A stretch of DNA of 64,000 nt. Origin: Nemopilema nomurai. Lineage: Eukaryota > Cnidaria > Scyphozoa > Rhizostomeae > Rhizostomatidae. Location: positions 208,052 through 272,051 of the forward strand of contig ML133366.1 of the NCBI GenBank assembly GCA_003864495.1. The letters are read 5' to 3'. Below the pieces are notes generated by a model that had not been told where the DNA came from, searched no databases, and saw only the letters and a program-made list of their open reading frames with translations. Shown in pieces: positions 11,275 to 21,387 of this stretch (its first letter is position 1; the number at the start of each line of letters is the position of its first letter). Both the position numbers and the translations under genes were made by a program.

Positions 11275-11699
11275 GAAAGGAGGCCCCTCTCTCCCAATGT
11301 TTAGAAGTTGCAGAAATGACTCTGATGCGATTAAAAATTGTTTTCTTCAGAATATCTCATTGTAGAAACCAATAAAAATATTCATTTCCATATATGGAAA
11401 TAGGGGCAGGAAGTCACGTGATAAATCATATTAATTCCTAAAACCAGGACCCAGTATTTATAGATTTCCCCAATTAACATTTGAAAACAATTTGGTGAAT
11501 TTAAACTCAATTTTTATCATCTATTGTGATTGGGACATTTTTCTCCTCCGCAGAAACACTTGCTTTGACCGGTCCTGATTTGCACCCAAGTGAAATGGCA
11601 CCGCTGACCCAAAAAATGGCACCTATGATTTTTATAATATTGATAGATATTTGAAGGCATTCATGCAAAAAAATCAATTTTGGCACGCAAATCGAGCGG
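11275..11699 (-). repeat. Right long inverted repeat of the XPG-like element
   Basis: This is the inverted partner of 950-1385. It ends near cgaatcgagcgg-type sequence, just before the DUF6589 coding line resumes. Confidence 0.75.
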
Positions 11700-11851
11700 A
11701 ATTACACAAGAAACCCGACTAAGGCTGCTTAAGAATGTTTTACGCATGCTAGGCCCCAATGCCACCGATAAAAAGACTGTAGACAGGTACTATAAAGCTC
11801 TGATGAAAAGCAAATCATTGATAGATCTGTGGGATAAAAGCTCAAGTTTCA
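11700..11851 (+). pseudogene. DUF6589-type gene, second remnant
   Basis: An open stretch reads ITQETRLRLLKN, then LGPNATDKKTVDRYYKAL, then SSSFIK. This follows naturally on ALEFL at the end of the first remnant and matches the order of motifs in DUF6589 proteins. It is cut at its 3' side by the Kolobok element that starts at 11856, with TTAA at 11852-11855. The open frame runs on to 11958 only because the Kolobok end happens to be open. Confidence 0.6.
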
Positions 11852-11855
11852 TTAA

Positions 11856-12068
11856 AGAGGAAATGAAACCATTTTTTATGCGTTTAATCGATTTCTCCAC
11901 CCACAATTGTGTAGGAAAAATAGTTCGCATTAGCTATTTCAAGCAAGAAGACTATTAAAAACAAACTTAAACACCGCTAAACTGACAATAATTTTTCAAC
12001 CAAAAAATGGCGAAGGGGGACTAGACAGTAGCGAGCTGTGACGTAAAGTTATGGACACGAAGCGCGCA
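11856..12068 (+). repeat. Left TIR region of Kolobok copy B
   Basis: It pairs with the reverse complement of about 14815-15027. The matching blocks are agaggaaatgaaacca at the tip, ctgac.atttttcaa.caaaaa in the middle and tgacgtaaagttatggacac at the inner end. Stretches between the blocks have diverged. Confidence 0.75.
12039..12046 (+). promoter_or_regulatory. CRE-like site in left TIR of Kolobok B
   Basis: TGACGTAA lies about 183 bases from the left end. The mirror site is at 14835-14842. This resembles an ATF/CREB half-palindrome; function is inferred only from its symmetrical placement and from matching sites in copy A. Confidence 0.4.
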
Positions 12069-12146
12069 TGTTCGAGGACAACAAATTTTCTGGCAGAGTT
12101 GGCGATTGCATGTTTAGTTTTTGAATTTCAATTCTCACCATATTGG

Positions 12147-12865
12147 ACGAAAGTGACACTAGCTTAGGAGTTTTCGAAGAAGAAGAGGGGGCAGTTGCTG
12201 TTTATTGTGTTCCTGCCAGGCCATACCAATTCGGCAGACACGGAATCAAGTAGCGACGAGGATAACCTAGGTCACGACGGCCTAACCCCGGCAATTTTGC
12301 GAGAGCGATACGAACAAAAAACAGAAGTTAGTTCATGGTAAGTTTATTCCATAAATGTCGTATATATGTTTAAAACTCGTTATCTTTAGTTTAAATGATG
12401 TCTAAATACTGTAGGTATCAACCGAAATTAGCAAGCGTCATGTACAGTGCCTAGGCCAGGCACGGAGGGTCGCACCATCGTAAACTTAATTGATTATGAC
12501 TATGGCATTATGGCTTTTTTTGCAGGTGTAGATGTCGAAAATATGAAATTTATCATCTTGTTGGTGCTTTGGAGTGCAGATGCTGCACTGGGTTAACTTG
12601 TATTGGACGAAAGCATTAAACAAATATGTATTGCACAACATGAAGATTTCATTGCCATGTCAAATACAACTGTGTTTCGGAATGTTGGCCCACTGCGAAG
12701 GGACAGACAAGGAAGGAAGTATCACAGGAAGGCAAGCCTACACGAGTAAGTAACAAAGAAAATTATCTTATTTAATGAAGCAAGTCATGTATATGATTGA
12801 TAGTTTTAAAAGGAAATAGTTTTGGCAGTTTTATTTTAATCAGATATTTGAGAGCTGTAATCATT
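12147..12865 (+). pseudogene. P2X7 ballast-domain-like gene, Kolobok B
   Basis: Exon 1 (about 12147-12343) encodes an acidic leader with VPARPYQF and, after a frameshift near 12220, DTESSSDEDNLGHDG, ending SSW before a GT donor. Exon 2 (12526-12749) begins with the Cys cluster CRCRKYEI, then ECRCC, and ends before GTAAGT. Exon 3 begins near 12842 with YLRAV and is then lost. The same three-exon plan, including the W/C split at the first junction and the E-YLRAV split at the second, is seen in the intact gene at 41271-42747. The start ATG appears to have gained a T. The gene is dead but clearly homologous. Confidence 0.75.
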
Positions 12866-13099
12866 TCTACCATGGATTTTCTTTTGTTTACAAGTTCAAC
12901 AAGTTGTCAAATCTCCCCAGTATTACAGTATTTAAGTATTACAGTTTGGTGGATAATATTACCTATTATGTGACTTGTTCATACCTTTTCTATCATATAA
13001 TTATGCAATAATGTCATCATGATAGTTTTACCTAATGTTTCCTCTTGTTTCATTGGTTACTCTTTCATCGTCATAATTTTCACACGTTCTATTTCTCCC

Positions 13100-14770
13100 T
13101 CATTTACAAATTATTCTTCTCTGTCTTCGAATTCATCCTCATCTCTTTCTGGATTCCACTCCTCATCATTTCAGCGAAACTTTTGTAGGAATCAGAATCA
13201 CTGTCCTCCTCTTCAACTTCCATGTTTTTCCCGGGCTTAGTTGGCTGTCCTCGTTTTCACTCTCTGAATTTCTTTATTTTACATTTTAGATAATTGATTG
13301 CCTACAAACAAAGCATAAATGAGAAAAGGGTTACAAAAAGTAATTTATATGGAAATGAAATTTAAATTTGGCATATCGGCAAATGTTATTGTGCAAAGCG
13401 AACTTACATTATTTTGACTTGTTAATTTCCTTTTCTGTCTAATTATTTTCAGATTTTGGCGATTCACTCAAGTTTCAAATCTCAAGGTTTCACCTTGCAA
13501 TCTTGACAGGCTAAACTTGACACATCTGGAAATGAAGTTGCTTCCATGCTGGTTTCTGTAAAGACTGTCTGCCATTTATCAGTTTTAGAAGATGTTGCTT
13601 CGTCGAATAATTGCTCTTGAATAGTTCCATTTGTGTATCCGCAACAGAAGCCACATTGTATTGTATCTCTTACACCCTGAAAAACAGAATGTGAATTTGA
13701 GCCACTACATCCAGGGGCGTCGCCAAAGGGGGTTTGGTAGGTGTGGTACCCCCCCCCTACATTGGTTATTTTTGCCAGGAAACTTGCTGGATACTCTACC
13801 TGTAAATTTTTTGCAACAATTATAACATACTAACATTTGAAACAGAAACACATAAAATCAGCCTTTATATGAGAGTATTTATCTTTTGACCACACCCTTA
13901 ATGAGTGAGATACACCCTTTTTGTCAGCAAGAACTAATCATTTTGGCTGTGCCCTGGGTGAATCTATACAATTTGATAAATGTTCTATATGCATATATGT
14001 ATTTTGTAAACCTTCAAATTGGAAGGGCTTGACTTTCTAGAAGATACAAAATGTTGTTTTTTAATTGCAATGCCAACATTCTAAAAAATATGTCACAATA
14101 AACACCAATTGTTTGTTATGAAGACTTTTATCACGTTGAGATTTTGATAAAACCAATTGTTTTGTTTAAATAGATTAGAAGTAGCGAGTTGTGTTTACTT
14201 TTATTCTGTTGTACCCAATCTACTTATTTTGAGGGGAAAGATTTAAACGCGAGCTCCACGTTTAAATATTGTAGTTAACCTTGTCATTTTATGTATCGTA
14301 TATTTTGCTTTATTTACACATTAATTAAAGGAATATATTGAAAATGAAGTAGGCAAAAAAATTAAATCTTACCTTTCTTTTTTCCCGTTTAGACTGAGAG
14401 GTTGAATTTCCTTCATTTCTGGTATAATGCCAGAACGTATAATGCCAGAACAGCATCTCGTTGTAAAAACGTTTTTGTTTGTGAAACGTCGTCCCCCTTT
14501 AGTAGACTAGCTACGCTCCTTGTATAGCAACCTGGTTCAAAATGATCTGAGCAAAGAACGGGGTTTGAAAAGTAGCTTTGGTCGAAATTTGGCCTACGCT
14601 TTCTAACAAATTTAGTTCACTGCCGGCGTACAGTAGGGTCCTTTGGAAAGCGATGGGTGTTTAAACCCTTGGTATAACTGTCATTACAACAGCTTTTTAT
14701 TGTCTAGAGTGTGTACAACACATCGTAGACCACCACGAACCTTGGTTTTGTTACCTGGCTCCATAGCTAA
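13100..14770 (-). pseudogene. Kolobok B transposase, N-terminal remnant
   Basis: Read on -, a start near 14764 (MEPGNKTKVRGG) leads, with a frameshift, into a THAP domain (HRFPKDPTVRR, then TKFVRKRRPNF, then LCSDHFEPGCY) that contains a TGA where a Trp is expected, near 14613. A later stretch at 13690-13490 reads IQCGFCCGY and DVSSLACQDC, and an acidic stretch lies near 13230-13100. None of the DDE catalytic exons seen in the intact copy is present, so the 3' two-thirds are deleted. Between 13700 and 14380 I see only AT-rich, probably intronic sequence. Confidence 0.65.
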
Positions 14771-14814
14771 TCTAAAGTTTCAGTACGTATAAACGGGATG
14801 TAAATATTACGAAA

Positions 14815-15027
14815 CGCTGCCCGTGTCCATAACTTTACGTCACAACATTCAAAACGAGGCTAGTTAAACAGGGCGCACCGGTGCCACTTTTTGATTGAAA
14901 AATTGAAGTCAGTATTGCCCTTGTAGTTTAGCCAAAATTTCTCTAAACACATTGAAATTTTGGGTTATAAGGTAATTCATTACGGGGATTCAGAATTTAA
15001 AATAAAAAATTTGGTTTCATTTCCTCT
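14815..15027 (-). repeat. Right TIR region of Kolobok copy B
   Basis: This is the inverted partner of 11856-12068, ending ggtttcatttcctct before TTAA at 15028-15031. It carries the mirror CRE-like site TTACGTCA at 14835-14842. Confidence 0.75.
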
Positions 15028-15031
15028 TTAA

Positions 15032-15250
15032 GCAATCTTGAGCATACAATGTCTTGTGCAGATGGAGACTTGAGAAAAATTGTCAAAGAACTAGTTGAGT
15101 GCCATGCTTTGAGGAAAATTCCAAATCGAAGGGATCAATATTTCAAGAGGGTAAAAAGTAGCCTAATTGCAATTTGGACATGACAACACTCTTTGCATGT
15201 TTTAAGAAACACAAGAAGCTTATCAAAGAACGTAAAGCAGCTTGCTAGAA
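15032..15250 (+). pseudogene. DUF6589-type gene, third remnant
   Basis: After the Kolobok insertion the coding line resumes in a shifted frame: LEHTMSCADGDLRKIVKEL, then RRDQYFKRVKSSL, then FACFKKHKKL near 15195-15230. This is the expected C-terminal order of DUF6589 proteins. Frameshifts near 15170 and at the insertion site show it is dead. Confidence 0.5.
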
Positions 15251-15583
15251 TCTGAACTGTATCTTACAGTTTGATGCACAAAATGCAATTTGCTATCTGG
15301 CTGCTACGGCCTGAAAAACAAGTATATAGTAACAACAATGTTTGCTGTTTTATTCTAAAATTACTATCAAAATTGTCCATACTTACTTGGTACTTTGCAT
15401 GAACTGCTGCTTCTTCAACAAAATCACATTATGTTCATGTTCATATTATGCTCATTTTCTGATGCAGTGGAAGTTGTCTCATCCATATTTTAAAGAATAT
15501 CACTTTCATGTAGAGAGTGCTGAAAATCCACTGAGCTCATTAGAAGAGAAACAGCTATCAATTAACAAGTTCCAGGCATGTAA
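15251..15583. other. Gap between convergent genes
   Basis: No secure gene is seen. A short open stretch on + (HPYFKEYHFHVESAENPL near 15480-15530) may be a further exon of an element gene, but I do not recognise it. Confidence 0.35.
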
Positions 15584-17660
15584 TTAAAAATGTTTGAATG
15601 TGTTATGAATAGCAATTAAAATGTTATTAGCATGCACATTACGCCATATGTCAACATATGCACGAACATCTTCTAGTGAGAATATTTTATCACAATTGTG
15701 TAATGTTTGTTGAATGTGACCTTTCGTAAACTCTAACAGAATAGTAGGGTATGTTACTGACTTCACAAATTCATCTTGACAAGAGAGCAGAGACTTTTGA
15801 TATTCTTCTAGAGCACTTTGAATTTGTGAGATTAAATTTCTGATTGTGATTCGAACTTTATTTTGTGGATTTGTATCTTTAATTTTTAAAAATAAATAAA
15901 TAGTTTTTACTCCAATTTTCTTGTTGGCAATCACACACTTGTGCACATATATCGCAGCAATTGCACCCAGTGTTTTCAGTAATGGAAGGGCTATCCCTAT
16001 CAAAATTGCAACTTAATGTTTTTCTTCTGCATTCATTTGACATGGTATAATTTTTCAATTCTTGGTCACTGTGCTTAAAAAAAACCATTGAAGAGTAGTA
16101 TTGCAAGGCTGGGTTCCCTCTTCTACCTGCAAGACCACATTCTTGTATATAAGTTTCGCAACTATTTGACCCTCCATAATGTATTATTTTGGTGATGTAC
16201 TGGCAATCAACTCCCATACCAAATGCAATTGTACATATTAAAACTCTAATATGACCATTGGTATTAGTGAGCTGTTCTAAAATGTGGTATTTTACATTTT
16301 CTGGATATCCAGCATGAAACATCTCTACCAGGCGCATCCTTGGTGATATTTCTCCATTTTTGTAGATGCTGTTCCCAAGGACATTACTAAAAACTTGATA
16401 TATCATGCTGCATGGCTTGCGAGTTCTGCAAAACACTAGCTTGAGCGTTAAGTTTTACATCATTTATTATTTTTGAGAAAATGACATCCAAGGGCATATC
16501 ATTATCAATATATTTGACAAAAAACCGAATATTAAATATGGATATTTAATATTCATTTAATATAATAATTTAATAGGATCTTTTTCGATTATGTTTGTTT
16601 TTAAGATGTTCATTTGGAGCAATTCAAAAATTTTCATTTCTGTTGCCTTTGAAGATGTGGCTGGGAATACTGCCCATCTTGGATTTAGCAAAAGTGACCT
16701 AAATTCTGCCAACATTTCAAACCACTTTCTGAATGGAAGGTCCTTCTCAAAATTTCTAGATCCCCTAAAAAAATAATTAAATGCAATAAAAAATTATTAA
16801 ATGCAATAAACCAACCTTCAGCAAAAAACTCAAAATTATTTTTTATTTAATTATCAAACTCAAATCATTAACAATTTTAAAAAAATCGATAAGGATACGT
16901 AATTTTGTTGAAAGTTATTGATCAAATTTTTGTTTTGCTGTAAGGATATTGCTGCATACCACATTGTTATTTAAACAGAATTGCTCTTTTTTAATAGCCG
17001 TGATACAGTAGAATGCCCCTTTTCATTGTTATTTACACACTAGCAGTTCCAGCAACAAAATGCTGCTGATCACAAGTAAATTCGTTGATGTCCCCTTACC
17101 AATGTGCGATGGAATGAGCTTCATCAATAAATACAACTTTTCAGTTTTTTCGATAGCAGTCGGAAAGAAGCACAGTCCTCCAGTGATCGTATTCCAGAAC
17201 TGTCTCATGCGACGCATAAACATGTGAAAATTCGCCGGTTTATTTCTCTTGCAGGATTTCTTTGTCTGTCCATCGAATATAGCAGCAGCTGTTACTGCTG
17301 TATTCTTCATCTTTGCAACTTGATCAAGCATTAGTGGTTATATTGGCGTAACAACCAGAACAGTACTTGTTCCTAAAGCATGGCCTTTGAACATATCTAT
17401 TGGTGGCACAATACTTTGAAAAATCAAAGATTTTCCTGAACCTGTGGGTGAACTGTAGTAAAGATCTTTGCCTTTGGAAAAACCCTTAAGTGCCGCTTTT
17501 GTTTGGGAAATAAACCTTCTACGCCTAAGAGCACTGCAGTTACATGAACGTACTCATCAAAATGTTCCAATTTATTCTCAAAAGTAAGCTTTGTCGATAC
17601 CGTCATTTTGACATGCAGTTTAGATAATATATGCATGGCAATCCGATTCAATGCATGGAC
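15584..17660 (-). pseudogene. RecQ-like helicase remnant
   Basis: Read on -, the gene carries an ordered set of superfamily 2 helicase motifs: Walker A (SPTGSGKSLIFQ, about 17450), motif Ia (PLMLDQVAKM, about 17330), a DEAH box (VVFIDEAHSIAHW, about 17120, in another frame), then after an AT-rich break the helicase C domain at 16436-15879 with FGMGVDC, YIQECGLAGRRG and a RecQ-type zinc cluster (GCNCCDICAQVC). RecQ enzymes unwind DNA 3' to 5'. Several frameshifts and stops are present, for example the TAA directly after the DEAH region. It points toward the DUF6589 gene; helicase-bearing Academ transposons pair a transposase with such a helicase, so both probably belonged to one element. Confidence 0.7.
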
Positions 17661-17699
17661 ACAAATTTTACAGGCAGTTCACAGACGCTCTTCCTTCAG

Positions 17700-18712
17700 T
17701 TTAAGGGTCTGGAGCACAGGCTACTTGTGGTGGTCTGGTGAAAAGCATTTTCAATGATTTTAATTCTCAGACAGCTAAGACGGAGATGTCAGTCCTTGGG
17801 TTGATTGGCAAAACACTCACTGGACCATGGATGCAGAAATTCTATGTTTCGCCAGACCAGCAAGACATAAACATTGTAGAAGGCATCATGTGGTAAGGAA
17901 AGTGGTTCATGCCCTAGAAGATCAACTGAAAGATACAAATGGTCTTCTGAAGAGGAGAATAGATTTCTTTGAGAATGACCTCAACCCATCTAACAAAGCT
18001 TTAAAGGCACTACAGGAGTATAAGGAAGGAGACCCCACCTTCAACGAAATGGCAAAGCATGCATCCAAAGAACAATAGATTTGTCGAAGAGACAGTTTGG
18101 TAAATATTTTAATACCAACCAACCGAAAATCAACACTCGAAGAAGAAAGCAAGTCAAGTAGTCTAAACAATATTTACTGTAAAGAGCTTATGGGAATGTT
18201 TAGTGCAGCCAAAGCCAGAGCTCCAAATAGTACCCTCTCCTTATTTTCTTCAAAGATTAGGGCACACAAAAATTAAAACCATACAATAAATTGACATTAT
18301 GGTTGCTAAGACAACAAGGATTAACAAGATTGGAGTCAAAAGAGATAAAGGCAGAAATTGCAAAAAAAAGGAAATGAGAAAAAAGAGAGACCAAAGATCG
18401 AAAAAATTAAAAGAAAGCTGCGAGCAGCAAAGCTATCTGATCTAAAATGCACCCTTCCAGAGGTTTCTGAGCAAAAATTGTGGACTTGGAGGTATTTTTG
18501 ACTGGAGTTGCAGTTGGGAAAGATTTCCATCATGTGTGGGTGGATGAAGATGGTACACAGAGCTATTACAAAGACAGAATAGTGAAGAAAAATTTGATGT
18601 TCAGAGTTACTGGGACCCTGAAACTGAAACCCATGATGATGCAGTTGACTATGATATATCAGCATACGAACTTGGAGCTGATATCATTAATGATGATTTA
18701 ACTTTGTTTTAA
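17700..18712 (+). pseudogene. Unrecognised element-like ORF remnant
   Basis: A coding line can be followed over several frames: EMSVLGLIGKTLTGPW and FYVSPDQQDINIVEGI near 17785-17890, then QLKDTNGLLKRRIDFFEND and LKALQEYKEGDPTFNEMAKH to 18076, a gap, then a C-terminal stretch near 18600-18710 ending DYDISAYELGADIINDDL. I do not recognise a named domain. Frameshifts near 17890 and after 18080 show decay. The style, a long acidic C-terminus with no introns visible, suggests a mobile-element protein. No catalytic motif can be claimed. Confidence 0.4.
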
Positions 18713-19384
18713 CTTGTAAATTTAATTTCTAATTTTGGTAGGTGTGGTAACTCATTGTTTATATAAATAACTTACTTGTCATATTACTTCAAAACATTTC
18801 ACATTGAAATAGAGCACAAAAAGGTATGCAAGTTGGAGACACATCCAAAAACCAGGACAAGTTTATTGTTTTGTGACAACAATATGTGATTAAATGATAC
18901 TTTTTTCTAATTTACATCTGCAAATTGTTCTAAAACTAATGAATTATGTGGAGATAAGTCCCTTACCAGTCTCCACTGTAAGCCTTTTCTCTAAGAGTTA
19001 TACAATTTAGCTAACCAATAGTTCTCAACACTTTCAGGGTATTGACTAGTTAATTTCGCCACTTCCATTCTATGATTAACAGTAAAATGCAATCCCCAAG
19101 AATTTTTTATTTATGGCAATCATGTCACATCATTATCATCCTTTTACTTCAACCAATTGTGATGCTTACCATCTTTAACTAACTGAGAAACTAGAAAGTT
19201 ACAATTTCCAAAGTACCAATGTAAAGGGTTAATATTTGTGGCTCATTAGTGGCTAAAAAGCAATTTAATGCAGGGTATTTCTTGTTAAACCAAATTTGCA
19301 ATTGTAAAGAAACATTTTGTAGACATCGACAAATGAATAATTGAAAAAATCAATAAAAATAATCAGGAGAAAAAGCAGAAACTA
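18713..19384. other. AT-rich intergenic stretch
   Basis: No gene, repeat unit or RNA signature is seen between the unrecognised ORF and the hAT remnant. Confidence 0.5.
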
Positions 19385-21094
19385 TCAACTTGAAGTTTGA
19401 CAAGTTGCAAACGTTTGGTAAGGTAATGAATCTCTGGTAAGGTACTTTTCGATTGAGAGCATGGCCAAAGCATTCAACCTTTCTACAGACATTGTGTTTC
19501 TCAAGAAATTCTTTGTTCTCTCAAGTGTTGGAAGACATCTATCTGCTTCACAGGATGACATCGGAATTGTCATTATGATTTAAGCAGTTGCACCGTTTCA
19601 GAAAATGTGTCTGCAAGGTTGCTTCCATAAGAAGATGGAGCAATGAATAAGGTCCAAAGCATTGTCTAAATTCTGGTCTGCTATAGATGACAGAAAGTTC
19701 AGATTGTAGCTTGGTTACATCAAGGAAAGGAAAGGATTAAACTACATTTTCAACAACCTTGGTTGGAAAAGAATGCTCAAAATAACAAAATGAACCACAG
19801 TGTGGCAGCAGTATGGCAGCAGTGTGGCAGCAGTGTGGCAGCAGTGTGGCAGCAGTGTGGCAGCAGTGTGGCAGCAGTGTGGCAGCAGTGTGGCAGCAGT
19901 GTGGCAGCAGTGTGGCAGCAGTAAGATGTTCAGTGAATTTGAACCTTGAGCAGCAATGTGATATTATAGTATCAGAGACTTCTATCAGTGTCACAGATAA
20001 ATCTTTATCAGAGTAAGAAAATCTGGGCCTTTTTGGAAGAGGATCCATACCCACAGCAGATGAGGTCATTGAACAGATATATTAAATTTTGACTTTCGCA
20101 TTATAGCTTTGATAAATGCATGTCTGAATAAATGTTGCAGGGATCTGATGTTTTTGCAATTCAGCGTATAGAATATCTACATGTTGCATCTACTGCAGAA
20201 AAAATTCCAGATAAATTAAAGAGTTTCTGTCCTGAAGCCAATGAAGAAGGGCCACTTGCCTCACGAACATTTACTTGTTCTCTTTTCCATGTTTTTATTA
20301 TCATCTCAAACCACTTCTACTTTGGAAATTACATCTAAATTCCACAGAGCGAGGAGCAACTTAGCCTATTGGATGATATAGTTTCAGCACCACCTTGCGG
20401 CATGTCACAAAATGACCAAAATCTCTTAACAATCTTCCCAGATATAATGTTTTTAAACACCACAACATTCTGTAAGTGAGTTGATACATCAGTTGTGCCA
20501 TCTGCAATCGCTGCCACAAAATCAGCTTCCTTCATCTCTTTTTTGACTCTACTTTGCATAATTGTGTACATGATCTCAAACAAGTCGTTCTGGATGGTTT
20601 TAGAAGTACCTCTTGATACAGTTGCTGTCTCCAAGTGTTGACTCAAAACAGAACCAAGAGCTGCTGTGAATGGATTCCCTGCATGCTTGACTAAGTTGCT
20701 CGGCAATGTTGGTTTGGGCAAAAAATGCCAGCTTCAAGCAATTCTTGACATGGCTACCACATCTAATGTGCTGTTTTACTTTGACGGACAGATGTTTCCA
20801 GTCATTTTCACCAGACTGTGTCCAAGCCTTCTCTCGTCGAGACTCTCCAAACAGGAGACATGAAAAAGAGTAAACTTTACCAGATTGACTACATCCAGTG
20901 AGGCAACTATACTTGAAGTACCAGGTTTTGGTAAACCAACAGGACGACAAACCTGACGTCATCAAATACTCTGGCCTAGCAGGGCCTAGCCGCTTCACCT
21001 CTAATTTCTCTTCCAAAGTTAACTGGTCAAACAGAGGTATTAGTAGATTTCGCACTGTATTCATCATAACTAACGAGTGCATCCAAGTCTTCAC
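19385..21094 (-). pseudogene. hAT-type transposase remnant (TTF/DUF4371 type)
   Basis: Read on -, the N-terminal part (21094-20600) shows a TTF-type zinc finger region (SCLLFGESRREKAWTQSGEND and a downstream His). A stretch at 20620-20470 reads KTIQNDLFEIMYTIM and ADFVAAIADGTTDVS; the D of this last motif fits the first catalytic Asp of DUF4371 hAT enzymes. The C-terminal dimerisation region survives at 19573-19430 (SCEADRCLPTLERTKNFLRN and MLSIEKYL). Between 20335 and 19573 the coding line is lost, and a minisatellite array sits there. Frameshifts near 20640 break the N-terminal half, so the gene is dead. Confidence 0.7.
19801..19921 (+). repeat. 11-bp minisatellite, 11 units
   Basis: The unit tgtggcagcag is repeated about eleven times without interruption; the second unit has one change (tatggcagcag). 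The near-perfect array implies recent expansion. It lies inside the decayed hAT gene, where the central catalytic region should be. Confidence 0.9.
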
Positions 21095-21387
21095 TAAGAA
21101 GAACAGAATATCTTATACAAATGATACTGGGCCTTCGAAACACGACAGATTAAGATTAGTTTGTTTAACTGGATGTTGCCCTGCAACGACTTCTACGCTC
21201 TATCTGATCATTGTGGTTGTTGTTGAAACAGGGAGGGCAAACTTTTATCATAATTTAGGGTTGCCCAAATTTATCATAATTCAACCAATCAGCAACTGTT
21301 TATGGCAGCGCTTGGACTGTGATATTTGAAACTCTTTGATATATGTGATATTGCCCAAAGTGAACAGAACAGTGGTGCGCCTGCACA

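Larger units (their letters stand above)
950..11699 (+). mobile_element. Long-TIR element with XPG-like nuclease gene (Academ-like?)
   Basis: The element is defined by inverted copies of about 430 bp at 950-1385 and 11275-11699, and lies between two halves of a DUF6589 gene. Its only recognisable gene is the XPG-like/Cys-rich gene at 2100-5725 and 10791-11139, itself split by an ISL2EU insertion; without that insertion the element would be about 5.7 kb. Academ transposons are described as encoding an XPG-like nuclease and a Cys8 finger, so membership there is plausible. I could not define the exact ends or a target duplication: the arms diverge around the shared string ccgctcgattt. Confidence 0.6.
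11856..15027 (+). mobile_element. Kolobok element, copy B (decayed)
   Basis: This 3,172-bp element is flanked by TTAA on both sides (11852-11855 and 15028-15031). Its ends (agaggaaatgaaacca) match the ends of the intact Kolobok at 40990-47784 (agggcttatgaaaccaaatt). It holds remnants of a ballast-domain gene on + at the left and of a THAP transposase on - at the right, in the same arrangement as the intact copy. The catalytic part of the transposase is missing, so this copy is internally deleted and dead. Confidence 0.85.

Noticed and set aside
13631..13825. Open frame on + around a short C-rich tract in Kolobok B
   Set aside because: The - strand carries the element coding line; the + frame shows no domain.
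19737..20069. Repetitive His/Ala-rich and Gln/Ala-rich frames over the minisatellite
   Set aside because: They are only translations of the 11-bp repeat; not evidence of a gene.
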